The position numbers and the translations under genes are program-made. The notes below the pieces were generated by a model, which was not told the DNA's origin, did not search any database, and was given only the letters and a program-made list of their open reading frames with translations. A stretch of 64,000 nucleotides of DNA from Flavobacterium litorale (GTDB lineage Bacteria > Bacteroidota > Bacteroidia > Flavobacteriales > Flavobacteriaceae): positions 835,501 to 899,500 of the forward strand of contig NZ_CP080429.1 of NCBI RefSeq assembly GCF_019613795.1. The letters run 5' to 3'. Positions 53,060 through 62,595 of this stretch are shown here, piece by piece. How positions within the stretch are numbered: position 1 is the first letter of the stretch; every line of letters begins with the position of its first letter.

Positions 53060-53292
53060 TATTCGTATTTAGAAAGTAATTCTTGGCTGGTTGAGTACCT
53101 ACCGTTTTTAAAATCCTCTTCCGATTTATCAATTCTCGCATTGAGTTCTGTTACCGTTGTAGGAGTAAAACTTTCACTTTTAGTAGTAATGGTTTGTTTT
53201 TTTAGTACATTTTCGAGGAGCGTAACAATTTCCTCACTCTGAAGTTTTAAAAACTCCTGTACAAATTCTATTTTTCGGGTTTTTAAATCCAT
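53059..53292 (-). CDS. Antitoxin of the RelE/ParE-type pair
   Basis: The 77-residue protein is encoded directly before the toxin. It has a helical N-terminal half (KTRKIEFVQEFLKLQSEEIV) and a C-terminal segment with LNARIDKSEEDFKNGRYSTS that fits a toxin-binding arm. No DNA-binding ribbon-helix-helix motif is obvious. Identity as antitoxin rests on gene order, size and overlap. Confidence 0.75.
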   Translation of the reverse strand: MDLKTRKIEFVQEFLKLQSEEIVTLLENVLKKQTITTKSESFTPTTVTELNARIDKSEEDFKNGRYSTSQELLSKYE

Positions 53293-53466
53293 AGCAGTAT
53301 AATTTATATCAAAAATACTAAATTATTTTTTGCTATTATTTTTGGTTTTATATTTTTGGAATTTTGTAATGAAGTAAAGATTTATAAGTATCAAAAATTC
53401 ACTACAAGAGGATTAAATTAATTTTTTGCTTTTAATATTAGTGGTTTATCATTAACTCCTATTCAT

Positions 53467-54207
53467 TTAGACAATGATGATATTCTTGAGAACATGTAAC
53501 GTATTATCAACATATTTTCTAGGCGAGCCACTAGCAGTCATTCGAAACTTTTTTATAGTTTCATTAATAATTTTCTTTTTTTCATCTTTATCTGTCATTT
53601 CCATTACGCCACCAATTTTGATAAACCAGTTTACATTCGTATGCTCAACTTTACCACATTTTAGAGGTGTTAAACAATCGAATAAAATTTCATTTATATA
53701 TTTCATGTCCAAAGAATCATGATTTTGATTAATATAGTTATTTATACTATTATGCGCTGTAACTCCAAAATAATACACATCTTCTTCTATTAAATAAGCA
53801 TCTATAATAGGTTGACCGAAATATATTTGTTCGGATTTATTTAAACTTATTTGACCGTATGCCATTCCTCCTTTCATTGGAATATCATTTTCGATGGCTT
53901 TTGCCAAAAACCATCTTACTGCAACTAAAAAAAACCTAAAATTTTCACTATCGCCATTCTTTGAAAATAGTACAATCGAATCTGAGAAACTAACAGTATA
54001 AATTTCAGCATTTCCAACTTTTTCTTGTATTTCATCATCAGCAGTAAGCTTTTCTAACCATTTCTTAATTCTTGAAATCTCATTTAGTTTGTCGTAAATC
54101 TCATTATGGGTTGATCTCATAACCATATCTTTAAATCCGAGAATATCAAAAAAGGCTACAAATCTTTTATCCGTAGGAATCCACTTTGTTTTATTACTCT
54201 TTGCCAT
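53467..54207 (-). CDS. Class III nucleotidyl-cyclase-like protein
   Basis: The 246-residue protein has the two Asp positions of class III cyclase homology domains: Asp21 in FFDILGFKDMV and Asp76 in FSDSIVLFS, followed by PMKGGMAYGQISLNKSEQIY, the equivalent of the GGxxxG beta-strand and loop, and YFGQPIIDAYLIEED. The arrangement could bind metal and nucleotide. Relatives include Pycsar-type cyclases that signal phage infection, but no TIR or membrane effector is adjacent, so this may be an isolated enzyme or inactive. It lies 174 bases upstream of the antitoxin in the same direction. Confidence 0.65.
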   Translation of the reverse strand: MAKSNKTKWIPTDKRFVAFFDILGFKDMVMRSTHNEIYDKLNEISRIKKWLEKLTADDEIQEKVGNAEIYTVSFSDSIVLFSKNGDSENFRFFLVAVRWFLAKAIENDIPMKGGMAYGQISLNKSEQIYFGQPIIDAYLIEEDVYYFGVTAHNSINNYINQNHDSLDMKYINEILFDCLTPLKCGKVEHTNVNWFIKIGGVMEMTDKDEKKKIINETIKKFRMTASGSPRKYVDNTLHVLKNIIIV

Positions 54208-54318
54208 TATTAAATTTTTTAGTTAGATTACTAACTTACAAAAACTTTCTTAAAATCATAATTTAAATATTACTCCAAAAATATCCCGTTATCTTTGTAA
54301 ACCTTAGAATTACAAAGC

Positions 54319-56442
54319 ATGACAAACATTCAATATATAGCGGGGGTGGTAACTGCACCCGTAAAAAGCATAACCGCCACACTACAATTACTAAACGAAG
54401 ACTGTACCATACCCTTTATAGCCCGTTATCGTAAAGATGCTACAGGTAACCTCGATGAGGTAGTAATAGAGCAAATAGCCAAGCTCAACCAAGCCTATGA
54501 GGCAATTGTAAAGCGAAAAGAAGCGATACTTAAAAGCATTGAAGAACAAAACGCACTTACACCCGAATTACAGGATAAAATTAATAGTAGTTTCGACCTT
54601 ATAGCGTTAGAAGACTTATACCTGCCCTACAAAAAACGCCGAAAAACCAAAGCTGATACGGCGCGCGAAAATGGATTAGAGCCGTTGGCAAAAATAATTA
54701 TGGCACAAAACGCTGATGATATTGATTATGTAGCGGGTAAATACCTTAATAACAAAGTAGTTAACGAAGATGATGCCCTACAAGGTGCACGCGACATTAT
54801 AGCCGAGTGGATTAACGAGAATATGTACATAAGGAAAAACCTGCGTCGTATTTTTAACCGTAATGCAACAATAACAACCAAAGCCGTTAAAACTGCCGAC
54901 CCCGAAAAAGCACAAAAATTTTCGCAATACCTCGATTGGAGCGAGAACCTAACCAAAGCACCATCGCATCGACTGTTGGCAATGCTACGGGCAGCCGAAG
55001 AGGGGATTATAAAATTTAAAATAGAAGTGGATAAAGATGCTGTTTTGGCTTTTATGGAGCAAACGGTTATTAAAAACCCCAAAAAAGAAACGGCACCACA
55101 CCTGCAAAAAGCCATAGCCGATAGTTACAAACGTTTGCTAGCACCTGCCATAGGCAACGAGGTATTGCAAGAAGCCAAGACGAAAGCCGATGCTACAGCC
55201 ATACATGTATTTGCCGATAATTTACAGCAATTATTACTTGCACCACCATTGGTAGGAAAACGCATACTTGCCATAGACCCTGGATTCAGGTCGGGTTGTA
55301 AAGTAGTCTGCCTCGACGAAAAAGGCGATTTGTTATATAACGAAACGATATTTCCGCATCCGCCACAAAAAGAGAGCGCCATTGCCATGAAAAAAATACG
55401 TTCTATGGCAAATGCTTACAAAGTAGAAGCCATAGCCATTGGTAACGGTACAGCAAGCCGCGAAACCGAACATTTTATTAAAAAAATAGCCTGGGACACG
55501 CCACCACAAGTATTTATAGTAAACGAGGCTGGTGCATCGGTATATTCGGCATCAAAAATTGCACGTTCAGAATTCCCAAATTACGATGTTACCGTGCGTG
55601 GTGCAGTATCCATAGGGCGTAGGCTGTCCGACCCACTTGCCGAACTGGTAAAAATAGACCCCAAAGCCATAGGCGTAGGGCAGTACCAACACGATGTAGA
55701 CCAAACCAAACTAAAAGAAGAACTCGATACGGTAGTAATGCGTTGTGTAAACGCGGTGGGTGTAAACATAAACACCGCTAGTAAATCGTTGTTAAGTTAT
55801 GTATCGGGCATAGGGGATAAGCTCGCCGAAAACATCGTGGCGTATCGTACCGAAAATGGTGCTTTTGAGGACAGAAAACAACTTAAAAAAGTACCTCGAC
55901 TAGGAGAAAAAGCCTACCAACAGGCAGCAGCGTTTGTACGCATACCCAATGCTAAAAACCCGTTGGATAATAGTGCTGTGCACCCAGAAGCCTACCTGAT
56001 TATTGAGAAAATGGCAAAGGACTTAAAGTTAAAAACGGCGGAGCTAATTTCGAATAAAGTGGCTAGTGCAAAAATTAATATTGATGATTATGCTACTGAA
56101 AATATTGGTGTACTGGGTTTACAAGATATTTTAAAAGAGCTTGAAAAACCTGGGCTAGACCCGCGTAAATCGGTTAAAATGTTTGAGTTCGACCCCAATG
56201 TAAAATCGATTACCGACCTCAATACAGGTATGATTTTACCTGGTATAGTAAACAACATTACCAATTTTGGTTGCTTTATTGATGTAGGCATTAAGGAGAG
56301 TGGACTGGTACATATATCGCAATTAAAAGAAGGTTTTGTGAGCGATGTAAACGAAGTTGTAAAATTACACCAGCACGTTACCGTAAAAGTGATGGAAGTG
56401 GACGAAGCCCGAAAAAGGGTACAGTTAAGTATGATAGTATAA
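54319..56442 (+). CDS. tex: Tex-family RNA-binding protein
   Basis: The 707-residue protein has the Tex layout: N-terminal helical region (TGNLDEVVIEQIAKLNQAYE), the YqgF-like RNase H fold with ILAIDPGFRSGCKVVCLDEK, helix-hairpin-helix motifs (LLSYVSGIGDKLAENIVAYR), and a C-terminal S1 domain (GIVNNITNFGCFIDVGIKES). Tex is a cytoplasmic transcription-accessory/RNA-binding protein. The gene is upstream of a palindromic repeat pair. Confidence 0.95.
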   Translation: MTNIQYIAGVVTAPVKSITATLQLLNEDCTIPFIARYRKDATGNLDEVVIEQIAKLNQAYEAIVKRKEAILKSIEEQNALTPELQDKINSSFDLIALEDLYLPYKKRRKTKADTARENGLEPLAKIIMAQNADDIDYVAGKYLNNKVVNEDDALQGARDIIAEWINENMYIRKNLRRIFNRNATITTKAVKTADPEKAQKFSQYLDWSENLTKAPSHRLLAMLRAAEEGIIKFKIEVDKDAVLAFMEQTVIKNPKKETAPHLQKAIADSYKRLLAPAIGNEVLQEAKTKADATAIHVFADNLQQLLLAPPLVGKRILAIDPGFRSGCKVVCLDEKGDLLYNETIFPHPPQKESAIAMKKIRSMANAYKVEAIAIGNGTASRETEHFIKKIAWDTPPQVFIVNEAGASVYSASKIARSEFPNYDVTVRGAVSIGRRLSDPLAELVKIDPKAIGVGQYQHDVDQTKLKEELDTVVMRCVNAVGVNINTASKSLLSYVSGIGDKLAENIVAYRTENGAFEDRKQLKKVPRLGEKAYQQAAAFVRIPNAKNPLDNSAVHPEAYLIIEKMAKDLKLKTAELISNKVASAKINIDDYATENIGVLGLQDILKELEKPGLDPRKSVKMFEFDPNVKSITDLNTGMILPGIVNNITNFGCFIDVGIKESGLVHISQLKEGFVSDVNEVVKLHQHVTVKVMEVDEARKRVQLSMIV

Positions 56443-56454
56443 GTTACCTATCAT

Positions 56455-56534
56455 CCTGCAAGGTCTTTACGACCTTGTAGGTATAAACTACATAACAGCA
56501 GAGTAAACCTACAAGGTCGTAAAGACCTTGCAGG
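56455..56534. repeat. Two perfect inverted copies of a variant type A palindrome
   Basis: A 28-base arm (56455-56482) and its exact reverse complement (56507-56534) are separated by 24 bases. Each arm is itself nearly palindromic, with AAGGTCTTTACGACCTT at its centre instead of the AAGGTTTTAAAACCTT centre used elsewhere in the window. It lies 13 bases after the tex stop codon and could act as a strong terminator-like structure. Confidence 0.85.
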
Positions 56535-56564
56535 TGTCCAAAATAAATTTGTCAAATGAAATGG

Positions 56565-56650
56565 TTTGTAGGTTGCCCACGCTCCATTACGCTTTGCTCG
56601 TAATGATATACTAGAAAAAACATTACGAGGCACTAAGTAATCTATTTATA
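56565..56650. repeat. Degenerate type B element between tex and tatA
   Basis: GCCCACGCTCCATTACGC ... CTCGTAATGA and the inverted CATTACGAGGCACTAAGTAA are diverged type B halves. No gene is seen here. Confidence 0.6.
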
Positions 56651-56658
56651 AACAAAAA

Positions 56659-56692
56659 ACCCTATAGCACTGCTATAGGGTTTGGGTTAATT
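56659..56692 (-). terminator. tatA terminator
   Basis: AAACCCTATAGC and GCTATAGGGTTT form a perfect 12-bp stem with a T run on the minus strand, 12 bases past the tatA stop. Confidence 0.85.
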
Positions 56693-56703
56693 GCAAGTAT
56701 GTA

Positions 56704-56916
56704 TTACAATTTATTGTCTTCTTGTGTTTGTTGCTTTTTAGACGTTGCGGGCTGCTCATCCTCTTTAGCAGCATTTTTAAACTCTTTAATACCAGAACCA
56801 AGTCCTTTCATTAGTTCAGGAATTTTTCTTCCGCCAAAAAGTAAAAGTAAAACCACAACAATCAATATGATTTGTGGTGTGCCAATCATTCCCAGAAAAA
56901 ATGCTAATGAATTCAT
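56704..56916 (-). CDS. tatA: Twin-arginine translocase subunit TatA
   Basis: The 70-residue protein has a short N-terminal membrane helix ([19 protein letters not shown]), the [20 protein letters not shown] hinge and amphipathic helix, and a polar tail. TatA oligomers form the pore for folded proteins with twin-arginine signals. The start is fixed by the Bacteroidota-type promoter 26 bases upstream. Confidence 0.93.
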   Translation of the reverse strand: MNSLAFFLGMIGTPQIILIVVVLLLLFGGRKIPELMKGLGSGIKEFKNAAKEDEQPATSKKQQTQEDNKL

Positions 56917-56941
56917 AATAATAGAATATATATTTTCGCTA

Positions 56942-56970
56942 CAAAGTTAAACATAAATTATTTACAACAA
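56942..56970 (-). promoter_or_regulatory. tatA promoter
   Basis: On the minus strand TTG (56970-56968) is followed after 18 bases by TAACTTTG (56949-56942), a good Bacteroidota match. Confidence 0.55.
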
Positions 56971-57077
56971 TTGCATACGCTAATTATTTGGTTATAGTTT
57001 GCGTTAAATGTTGTTTATTTAACGTTATGTGCTATGCTTTTCGCGTATGTACAATTTCATTCTGCTCACGAGATTAG

Positions 57078-57085
57078 TATATTTG
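57078..57085 (+). promoter_or_regulatory. -7 promoter box of the M23 peptidase gene
   Basis: TATATTTG fits TAnnTTTG, 18 bases before the ATG at 57104. Confidence 0.4.
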
Positions 57086-57103
57086 TATATTAAACTGTTA
57101 TGT

Positions 57104-57973
57104 ATGGCAAAAAAAAGGCTCAAGAGAAAGGTAATCAAAAAAAAGCTATTTAACAAAAGCCGTTTGGTTATACTGGATGAGGATAACTTTGAGGAAAAAT
57201 TTTCGCTCAAGCTTAACCTCATGAATGTTTTTGTGGTACTTACTACGGTAAGTATTGTAATGATAGCACTTACCACCTACATTATTGCCTTTACACCCTT
57301 ACGGGAGTACATACCAGGGTACAACTCTACCAAACTAAAACGAGAAGCTACGGAAAATGCTATAAAAACAGACTCGTTAACACAAGAACTGGAGGCGAAT
57401 AAAGCCTACCTAGCCTCTATAAAAAAAGTGCTTACAGGCGATTTGGAGCTGACGAAATTAAATAGAGATTCGATTTACGTACCCGAACAAAAAGAAACAC
57501 CTCATATAGACGTATCGCCATCTGAAGCTGAGCTGAAGTTAATGGAAGAGGTAGCACTAGAGGATAAGTATAATTTATTTGAAGAATCCAAGCCACGTGT
57601 AAACCTCGTACTATTTTCTCCTGCAAAAGGGCACATTACCGAGCCGTACAACTCTAAAAATAAACATTTTGCTGTAGATGTTGCTTTGGCTAAAGATACA
57701 CCTATAAAATCGGTAGCCGCAGGTACCGTATTGTTTGCCGATTGGACGCCTACCAACGGTAACGTAATTATAGTACGCCATAACGATGGTATTATATCGG
57801 TGTACAAACATGCTGCTACATTAACCAAAGAACAAGGCGATATAGTGCACTCGGGCGAGGCAATAGCTCTTGCAGGCTCTACGGGCGAACAATCTACAGG
57901 AGTACATTTACATTTTGAGCTATGGAAAGACGGTTACCCTATAAACCCCACCCAATATATTAATTTTGAATAG
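57104..57973 (+). CDS. M23-family murein peptidase, membrane-anchored
   Basis: Starting at 57104 (MAKKRLKRKVIKKKLFNKSR), the 289-residue protein has one N-terminal membrane segment (about residues 42-64), a coiled coil, and a C-terminal M23/LytM domain with HFAVDVA (first Zn ligands) and VHLHFELW (last His). It should cleave peptidoglycan cross-links in the periplasm or act as an activator if the Zn site were incomplete, but the visible ligands look intact. The upstream frame to 57029 is rejected because it would span the promoter box. The SdpI-like gene follows with no gap. Confidence 0.9.
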   Translation: MAKKRLKRKVIKKKLFNKSRLVILDEDNFEEKFSLKLNLMNVFVVLTTVSIVMIALTTYIIAFTPLREYIPGYNSTKLKREATENAIKTDSLTQELEANKAYLASIKKVLTGDLELTKLNRDSIYVPEQKETPHIDVSPSEAELKLMEEVALEDKYNLFEESKPRVNLVLFSPAKGHITEPYNSKNKHFAVDVALAKDTPIKSVAAGTVLFADWTPTNGNVIIVRHNDGIISVYKHAATLTKEQGDIVHSGEAIALAGSTGEQSTGVHLHFELWKDGYPINPTQYINFE

Positions 57974-58324
57974 ATGCAAGATATACTAAATGCAATAACA
58001 AGTATTTTTTTCTTAAGTGGCTTTGTACTACTTGTAACGGCTATACTAATGCATTTTTTTCCACCAAAAAAAATTAACGATTTATATGGTTATCGTTCCA
58101 AACGCTCCAAGCAATCGCAGGAAAATTGGGATTTTGCTCAAAAATTTTCCACCAAACAAATGCTAAAAGTAGCTATATTTATGCTGATTTCAGGAGGGGT
58201 TAATGCCATGCTTGATTTAGAGCAACAAACAGAAGCCATTTTTGGAATACTAATGCTACTAGTAGGTATGGCTTACCTTTTTTATACCACCGAGAACGAA
58301 CTAAAAAACCGTTCTACCGATTAA
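57974..58324 (+). CDS. SdpI-family small membrane protein
   Basis: The 116-residue protein has three membrane segments (about residues 8-28, 63-82, 90-107) and the SdpI-like loop PPKKINDLYGYRSKRSKQSQ. The founding member gives immunity to the SdpC toxin; most homologues have no known partner. It directly abuts the M23 peptidase stop and is followed 12 bases later by a GH3-family gene, so these three are one transcript. Confidence 0.75.
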   Translation: MQDILNAITSIFFLSGFVLLVTAILMHFFPPKKINDLYGYRSKRSKQSQENWDFAQKFSTKQMLKVAIFMLISGGVNAMLDLEQQTEAIFGILMLLVGMAYLFYTTENELKNRSTD

Positions 58325-58336
58325 TAAACGCAAAAC

Positions 58337-59818
58337 ATGTCATTAAAATCGTTCGCTGCAAAGCTATTCGCTCGTAACGTATACAACACTACCCAAAAAT
58401 GGGCACAAAACCCTGTAGCTACCCAGCAAAAGGTATTTAAGCAATTGCTAAAAAAAGCAGCGCATACGGCTTTTGGTACCGACCATAACTTTAGCACCAT
58501 ACAAAACTATACCGATTTTGCAACCCATGTACCCGTACGCGATTACGAGGCTTTAAAACCGTATGTAGAACGTGTTGTAGCAGGCGAAGCTGATGTATTA
58601 TGGGTAGGCAAACCCCTTTATTTTGCAAAAACATCGGGTACAACATCGGGTGCGAAGTATATTCCGCTTACCAAAGAGTCCATGCCCTACCACATAGAAG
58701 CAGCCCGTAACGCCATATTGCTGTATGTGCATGAAACAGGTAATGCCGATTTTGTAGATGGCAAAATGATATTTTTACAGGGTAGCCCCGTGTTGGAGGA
58801 GAAAAACGGACTCAAATTTGGGCGGCTCAGCGGTATCGTGGCGCACTACGTACCCAGTTACCTACAACGCAACCGCATGCCCAGTTGGGAAACCAATATT
58901 ATTGACGATTGGGAAACCAAAGTAGATGCCATTGTAGAAGAAACCTACCCCGAAGATATGCGGGTAATATCGGGCATACCCTCGTGGGTACAAATGTACT
59001 TTGAGCGTTTGCAGAAAAAAGGAAACAAAAAAGTAGGCGATATTTTTAAGAATTTCAGCCTGTTTATTTACGGTGGGGTTAATTACGAACCCTACCGTGC
59101 AAAATTCGAAAATTTAATAGGACGTAAAGTAGATAGTATTGAGTTATTCCCAGCTTCCGAAGGTTTTTTTGCCTACCAAGACAAACAGGGCGAAAAAGGG
59201 ATGTTGTTGCTCTTAAATGCAGGTGTTTTTTACGAATTTATAAAATCGGATGAGTTTTTTACCGATAATCCAAAACGCTATACCATAGGCGAGGTAGCAC
59301 TGGGTGTTAACTACGTACTCATAATTTCTACCAACGCAGGGCTATGGGCATACAATACAGGCGATACTGTTGCGTTTACATCATTGCAACCCTACAGGGT
59401 AATTGTAACAGGCAGGATAAAACATTTTATTTCGGCATTTGGCGAGCACGTTATAGGCAAAGAGGTGGAAAGTGCCCTTAACGAAGCTATGGAGGGAACA
59501 CAAGTACGTGTAAACGAATTTACCGTTGCACCACAAATAAACCCTGTTAACGGTTTGCCGTACCACGAATGGTTTATTGAGTTTGAAAACGAACCTGATG
59601 ATATGGAGGCTTTTGCCATAGCAATAGACGAAGCCATGCGCAAGCAGAACACCTATTACGACGATTTGATACGAGGGAGTATACTCCGTACCGTAGTAAT
59701 AACCAAGGTAGGTAAAAACGGTTTTCAGGAGTACATGAAATCTATTGGTAAATTAGGAGGGCAAAACAAGCTACCCCGATTGAGTAACGATAGGAAAATA
59801 GCCGATGCATTAAGCTAA
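58337..59818 (+). CDS. GH3-family acyl-adenylating enzyme
   Basis: The 493-residue protein shows GH3/JAR-like adenylation motifs: LYFAKTSGTTSGAKYIPLTK (nucleotide binding), FIYGGVNYEPYRAKFENLIG, FPASEGFFAYQD and the C-terminal KVGKNGFQEYMKSIGKLGGQ. Plant relatives conjugate amino acids to plant hormones; bacterial members are common in this phylum and their acyl substrates are unknown. It follows the SdpI-like gene after 12 bases. Confidence 0.88.
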   Translation: MSLKSFAAKLFARNVYNTTQKWAQNPVATQQKVFKQLLKKAAHTAFGTDHNFSTIQNYTDFATHVPVRDYEALKPYVERVVAGEADVLWVGKPLYFAKTSGTTSGAKYIPLTKESMPYHIEAARNAILLYVHETGNADFVDGKMIFLQGSPVLEEKNGLKFGRLSGIVAHYVPSYLQRNRMPSWETNIIDDWETKVDAIVEETYPEDMRVISGIPSWVQMYFERLQKKGNKKVGDIFKNFSLFIYGGVNYEPYRAKFENLIGRKVDSIELFPASEGFFAYQDKQGEKGMLLLLNAGVFYEFIKSDEFFTDNPKRYTIGEVALGVNYVLIISTNAGLWAYNTGDTVAFTSLQPYRVIVTGRIKHFISAFGEHVIGKEVESALNEAMEGTQVRVNEFTVAPQINPVNGLPYHEWFIEFENEPDDMEAFAIAIDEAMRKQNTYYDDLIRGSILRTVVITKVGKNGFQEYMKSIGKLGGQNKLPRLSNDRKIADALS

Positions 59819-59911
59819 TGTAAAATAGCAATAACAAGTAGTGCCGTAGCGTTGCTACTTTAAACAACTAAAAAAATAAATCCTACATTTGCGGATAAAA
59901 CAACAATTAGA

Positions 59912-61597
59912 ATGCGAAGCACCAGAAATATATCGCGTACACGCGCACAAGAATCTTCGGCAGCCATAGAACGACTGTATATTACAATGCGTCATCTATT
60001 TAACCGAGGTTTTTACAAACCCATGGGTGTATCGGGCGAAACACTTAGGGAAGCACTTTTGGAGTTGCGCCCCGAAATATATGGCTCTATAGCCGACGAA
60101 AAAGCCGAGCTTAACGGACTATTGTATGTTATAGAGCGTTTGCCTATAGGTATAGAGGAATGCCGTTTTATAAACCTCACTTCGGACGAAGGCTACTCGA
60201 AATCGCATTTCCAAGCCATAGTACCACCCAAACGCCGCCGTAACTGCTACCGTATTGATGAGGAGCAGATGAATGTAGATATTACACGAGGCAGGTCGGA
60301 CATTTACGATATTCTTACGCACCTTACCTTTATATTTATAGAGTCGCACAAAATACGAAACCGCGTATTGATAGATGAATCGGGCGAAATGACCCGCGAC
60401 TGGCAAAAACTGGAGCAGGTAATTTTGCAAAACAAAAAATTAAACCTCGAAGGCCGCGAAACAGCCATTTCACATGTATCCAACATATTAGGGCGTACCT
60501 TTGCTGAGGTTACCGATATTTACGATGCGTTTGGTAACGCCACCACCCCCGACAGGTTTTTACACGTAGTGTATTGGCTGGGCAAATTGGCTATAGATGA
60601 GGCTTTGGGCGGACCAAAACGCGCCATAACGTTTAGCCCTATATTGCGTGAAAGGCTAGGGCACCACATACATGGCGAAATATGGGCCGATAATATTAAG
60701 GCAGTACTAAAGCAAAACGGATTACTGCAACGCCCCATACATATTATTAGTGCCAACATGCACAGTGTAATGAACTCCATATACGCACCGCACGTACTTA
60801 AAACCAAATATAAAGATAAACCCGACTTTTTTATTTACGAGGAGCTAAGCAAATCGGGTAATAAGGACAGGGACAAGGTAGAGGCATTTGCCCTTAAAAA
60901 TGGCATGATTGCCATGCCCGATACCTCAGGGACTAATATTGACGTACAAATATTCGATTCCGCTAAAATCGATTTCTCAAAATCGGCATTTCCATCGGCA
61001 AACGTAGGGGAGGATAAACCCGTTATTATCGTAATGGATTATGCTTTTGGTGAGCAAGCCTATGAAACGATTGATGAGTTATTAAAACCGTATAAAGAAA
61101 ACAGTACCAAAACCTTCCTTAATGTAGATTCTGTTTCCATAATGGGTAAAGCAGGAATCTTGGAAGGCAATAAGGGCGATATCATGATACCATCCGCACA
61201 CGTTAACGAGGGTACAGGCGATAATTACCCGTTTAATAACGAGCTTACTGCCAAAATGTTTGAGGGCGAGGGGATACCCGTATATACAGGCTCTATGGTA
61301 ACGGTATTGGGTACATCACTCCAAAATAAAGACCTACTCAAGTTTTTCCATAAATCAACATGGGGTGTTATAGGGCTGGAAATGGAAGGTGCCTATTACC
61401 AAAAAGCCATTCAATCGGCATCTAAAATCAGAAAAAGCATCAACCCCGATGTAAAAGTGCGCTATGCCTACTATGCATCGGATAATCCGTTAGAAACGGG
61501 TAGTACACTCGCATCGGGCGGATTGGGCACAACAGGTGTAAAACCAACATATTTAATTACGATAAAAATTTTAGAACAACTTTTTAACTGTAAATAA
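59912..61597 (+). CDS. DUF6909-like protein with nucleoside-phosphorylase-like C-terminus
   Basis: The 561-residue protein has a helical N-terminal half (ITMRHLFNRGFYKPMGVSGE and after) and a C-terminal half with nucleoside phosphorylase/nucleosidase features: GDIMIPSAHVNEGTGDNYPF, FEGEGIPVYTGSMVTVLGTS and GLEMEGAYY, the latter like the EMEG nucleoside-contact motif of purine phosphorylases and MTA/SAH nucleosidases. In this phylum it is, as I remember, annotated as an uncharacterised DUF6909. It precedes a polysaccharide gene by 5 bases. Confidence 0.6.
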   Translation: MRSTRNISRTRAQESSAAIERLYITMRHLFNRGFYKPMGVSGETLREALLELRPEIYGSIADEKAELNGLLYVIERLPIGIEECRFINLTSDEGYSKSHFQAIVPPKRRRNCYRIDEEQMNVDITRGRSDIYDILTHLTFIFIESHKIRNRVLIDESGEMTRDWQKLEQVILQNKKLNLEGRETAISHVSNILGRTFAEVTDIYDAFGNATTPDRFLHVVYWLGKLAIDEALGGPKRAITFSPILRERLGHHIHGEIWADNIKAVLKQNGLLQRPIHIISANMHSVMNSIYAPHVLKTKYKDKPDFFIYEELSKSGNKDRDKVEAFALKNGMIAMPDTSGTNIDVQIFDSAKIDFSKSAFPSANVGEDKPVIIVMDYAFGEQAYETIDELLKPYKENSTKTFLNVDSVSIMGKAGILEGNKGDIMIPSAHVNEGTGDNYPFNNELTAKMFEGEGIPVYTGSMVTVLGTSLQNKDLLKFFHKSTWGVIGLEMEGAYYQKAIQSASKIRKSINPDVKVRYAYYASDNPLETGSTLASGGLGTTGVKPTYLITIKILEQLFNCK

Positions 61598-61602
61598 AAC
61601 CA

Positions 61603-62595
61603 ATGGCAAACCAAACAAACAACAACCAAGACGTAGATTTGGCAATGGTATCTGGAAAAATAAGAGGCTATTTTACCCGTGCTAACGATTCCTTTTTTGA
61701 TGGAATACTGTATTTAAAACGCAATATTTTGTGGGTAGCCCTAGTTATTATAGCAGGTATTGCATTAGGCTACTATATGGACCAAGGTAAAAAAGTTTAT
61801 GAGCAACGCGTAGTGGTAATTCCTAACTTTGATAGTGTTGATTATTTGTACGATAACGTAAACCTCATCAGTCAAAAAATAAAAGAAAGTGACAGCGATT
61901 TTTTAAACAAAATTGGTTTGGGTGGTGCACGCATTGGTGATATAAAAATAGAGCCTGTTATAGAAATTTATGATTTTATTGATGATCGTGATGATGAGCA
62001 ACAGCGCAGAATGCAAGTATTTAAATTACTAGCAGAAGGTGATAATATAGAGGATGTTTTGGAGGACATGCCCACAGCACGAAACTACCCAAAACACCTT
62101 ATTACCATTTACACCTCGGGTAACGCGGAGCGTAAAACAACCGTAGATCCTATAATGGACTACCTAAACTCTGATTCGTATTTTTTGGAGATGAAAGTGG
62201 AGTATACCAAAAGCCTCCAAGCCGAAATTGCAGCTAACGATACTACTATTGCACAAATAAACAATATGCTAAACGATTTTTCGGGTACTACACGTAAAGG
62301 TGCTGATAATTTAATTTATTACAACGATAATACCCCCATGAATGAGGTTATCAAGCTCAAAAACAGCCTCTTAAAAAAGCAAGCAAAAAATAAAGTAAAC
62401 CTTTTAAATTACGATAAAATTGTTAAAGAGAGCAGCGTAATACTCAACACAAAAAGGAAATCATTTATTTCGGGCAGAATGAAGTTTGTAGTACCACTCG
62501 TTTTCTTCTTCTTTCTTTTTGTGCCTATTGCAATGTTTGTAAGTTACTATAAAAGGCAAGTAAACAAACGAAAAATAATTATTACTAATGAATAA
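61603..62595 (+). CDS. Wzz-like polysaccharide chain-length regulator
   Basis: The 330-residue protein has membrane segments near residues 43-60 and 288-308 with a large, partly coiled-coil extracytoplasmic part between, the topology of Wzz/PCP proteins that set chain length of surface polysaccharides. The overall sequence is not strongly conserved, so it is a topological call. It overlaps the rfbB start by 8 bases, so translational coupling to the dTDP-sugar genes supports the role. Confidence 0.6.
   Translation: MANQTNNNQDVDLAMVSGKIRGYFTRANDSFFDGILYLKRNILWVALVIIAGIALGYYMDQGKKVYEQRVVVIPNFDSVDYLYDNVNLISQKIKESDSDFLNKIGLGGARIGDIKIEPVIEIYDFIDDRDDEQQRRMQVFKLLAEGDNIEDVLEDMPTARNYPKHLITIYTSGNAERKTTVDPIMDYLNSDSYFLEMKVEYTKSLQAEIAANDTTIAQINNMLNDFSGTTRKGADNLIYYNDNTPMNEVIKLKNSLLKKQAKNKVNLLNYDKIVKESSVILNTKRKSFISGRMKFVVPLVFFFFLFVPIAMFVSYYKRQVNKRKIIITNE

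Noticed and set aside
53467-54207. A complete Pycsar defence operon
   Set aside because: Only a cyclase-like protein is seen; no TIR or transmembrane effector is adjacent, so the claim is limited to a possible orphan cyclase.
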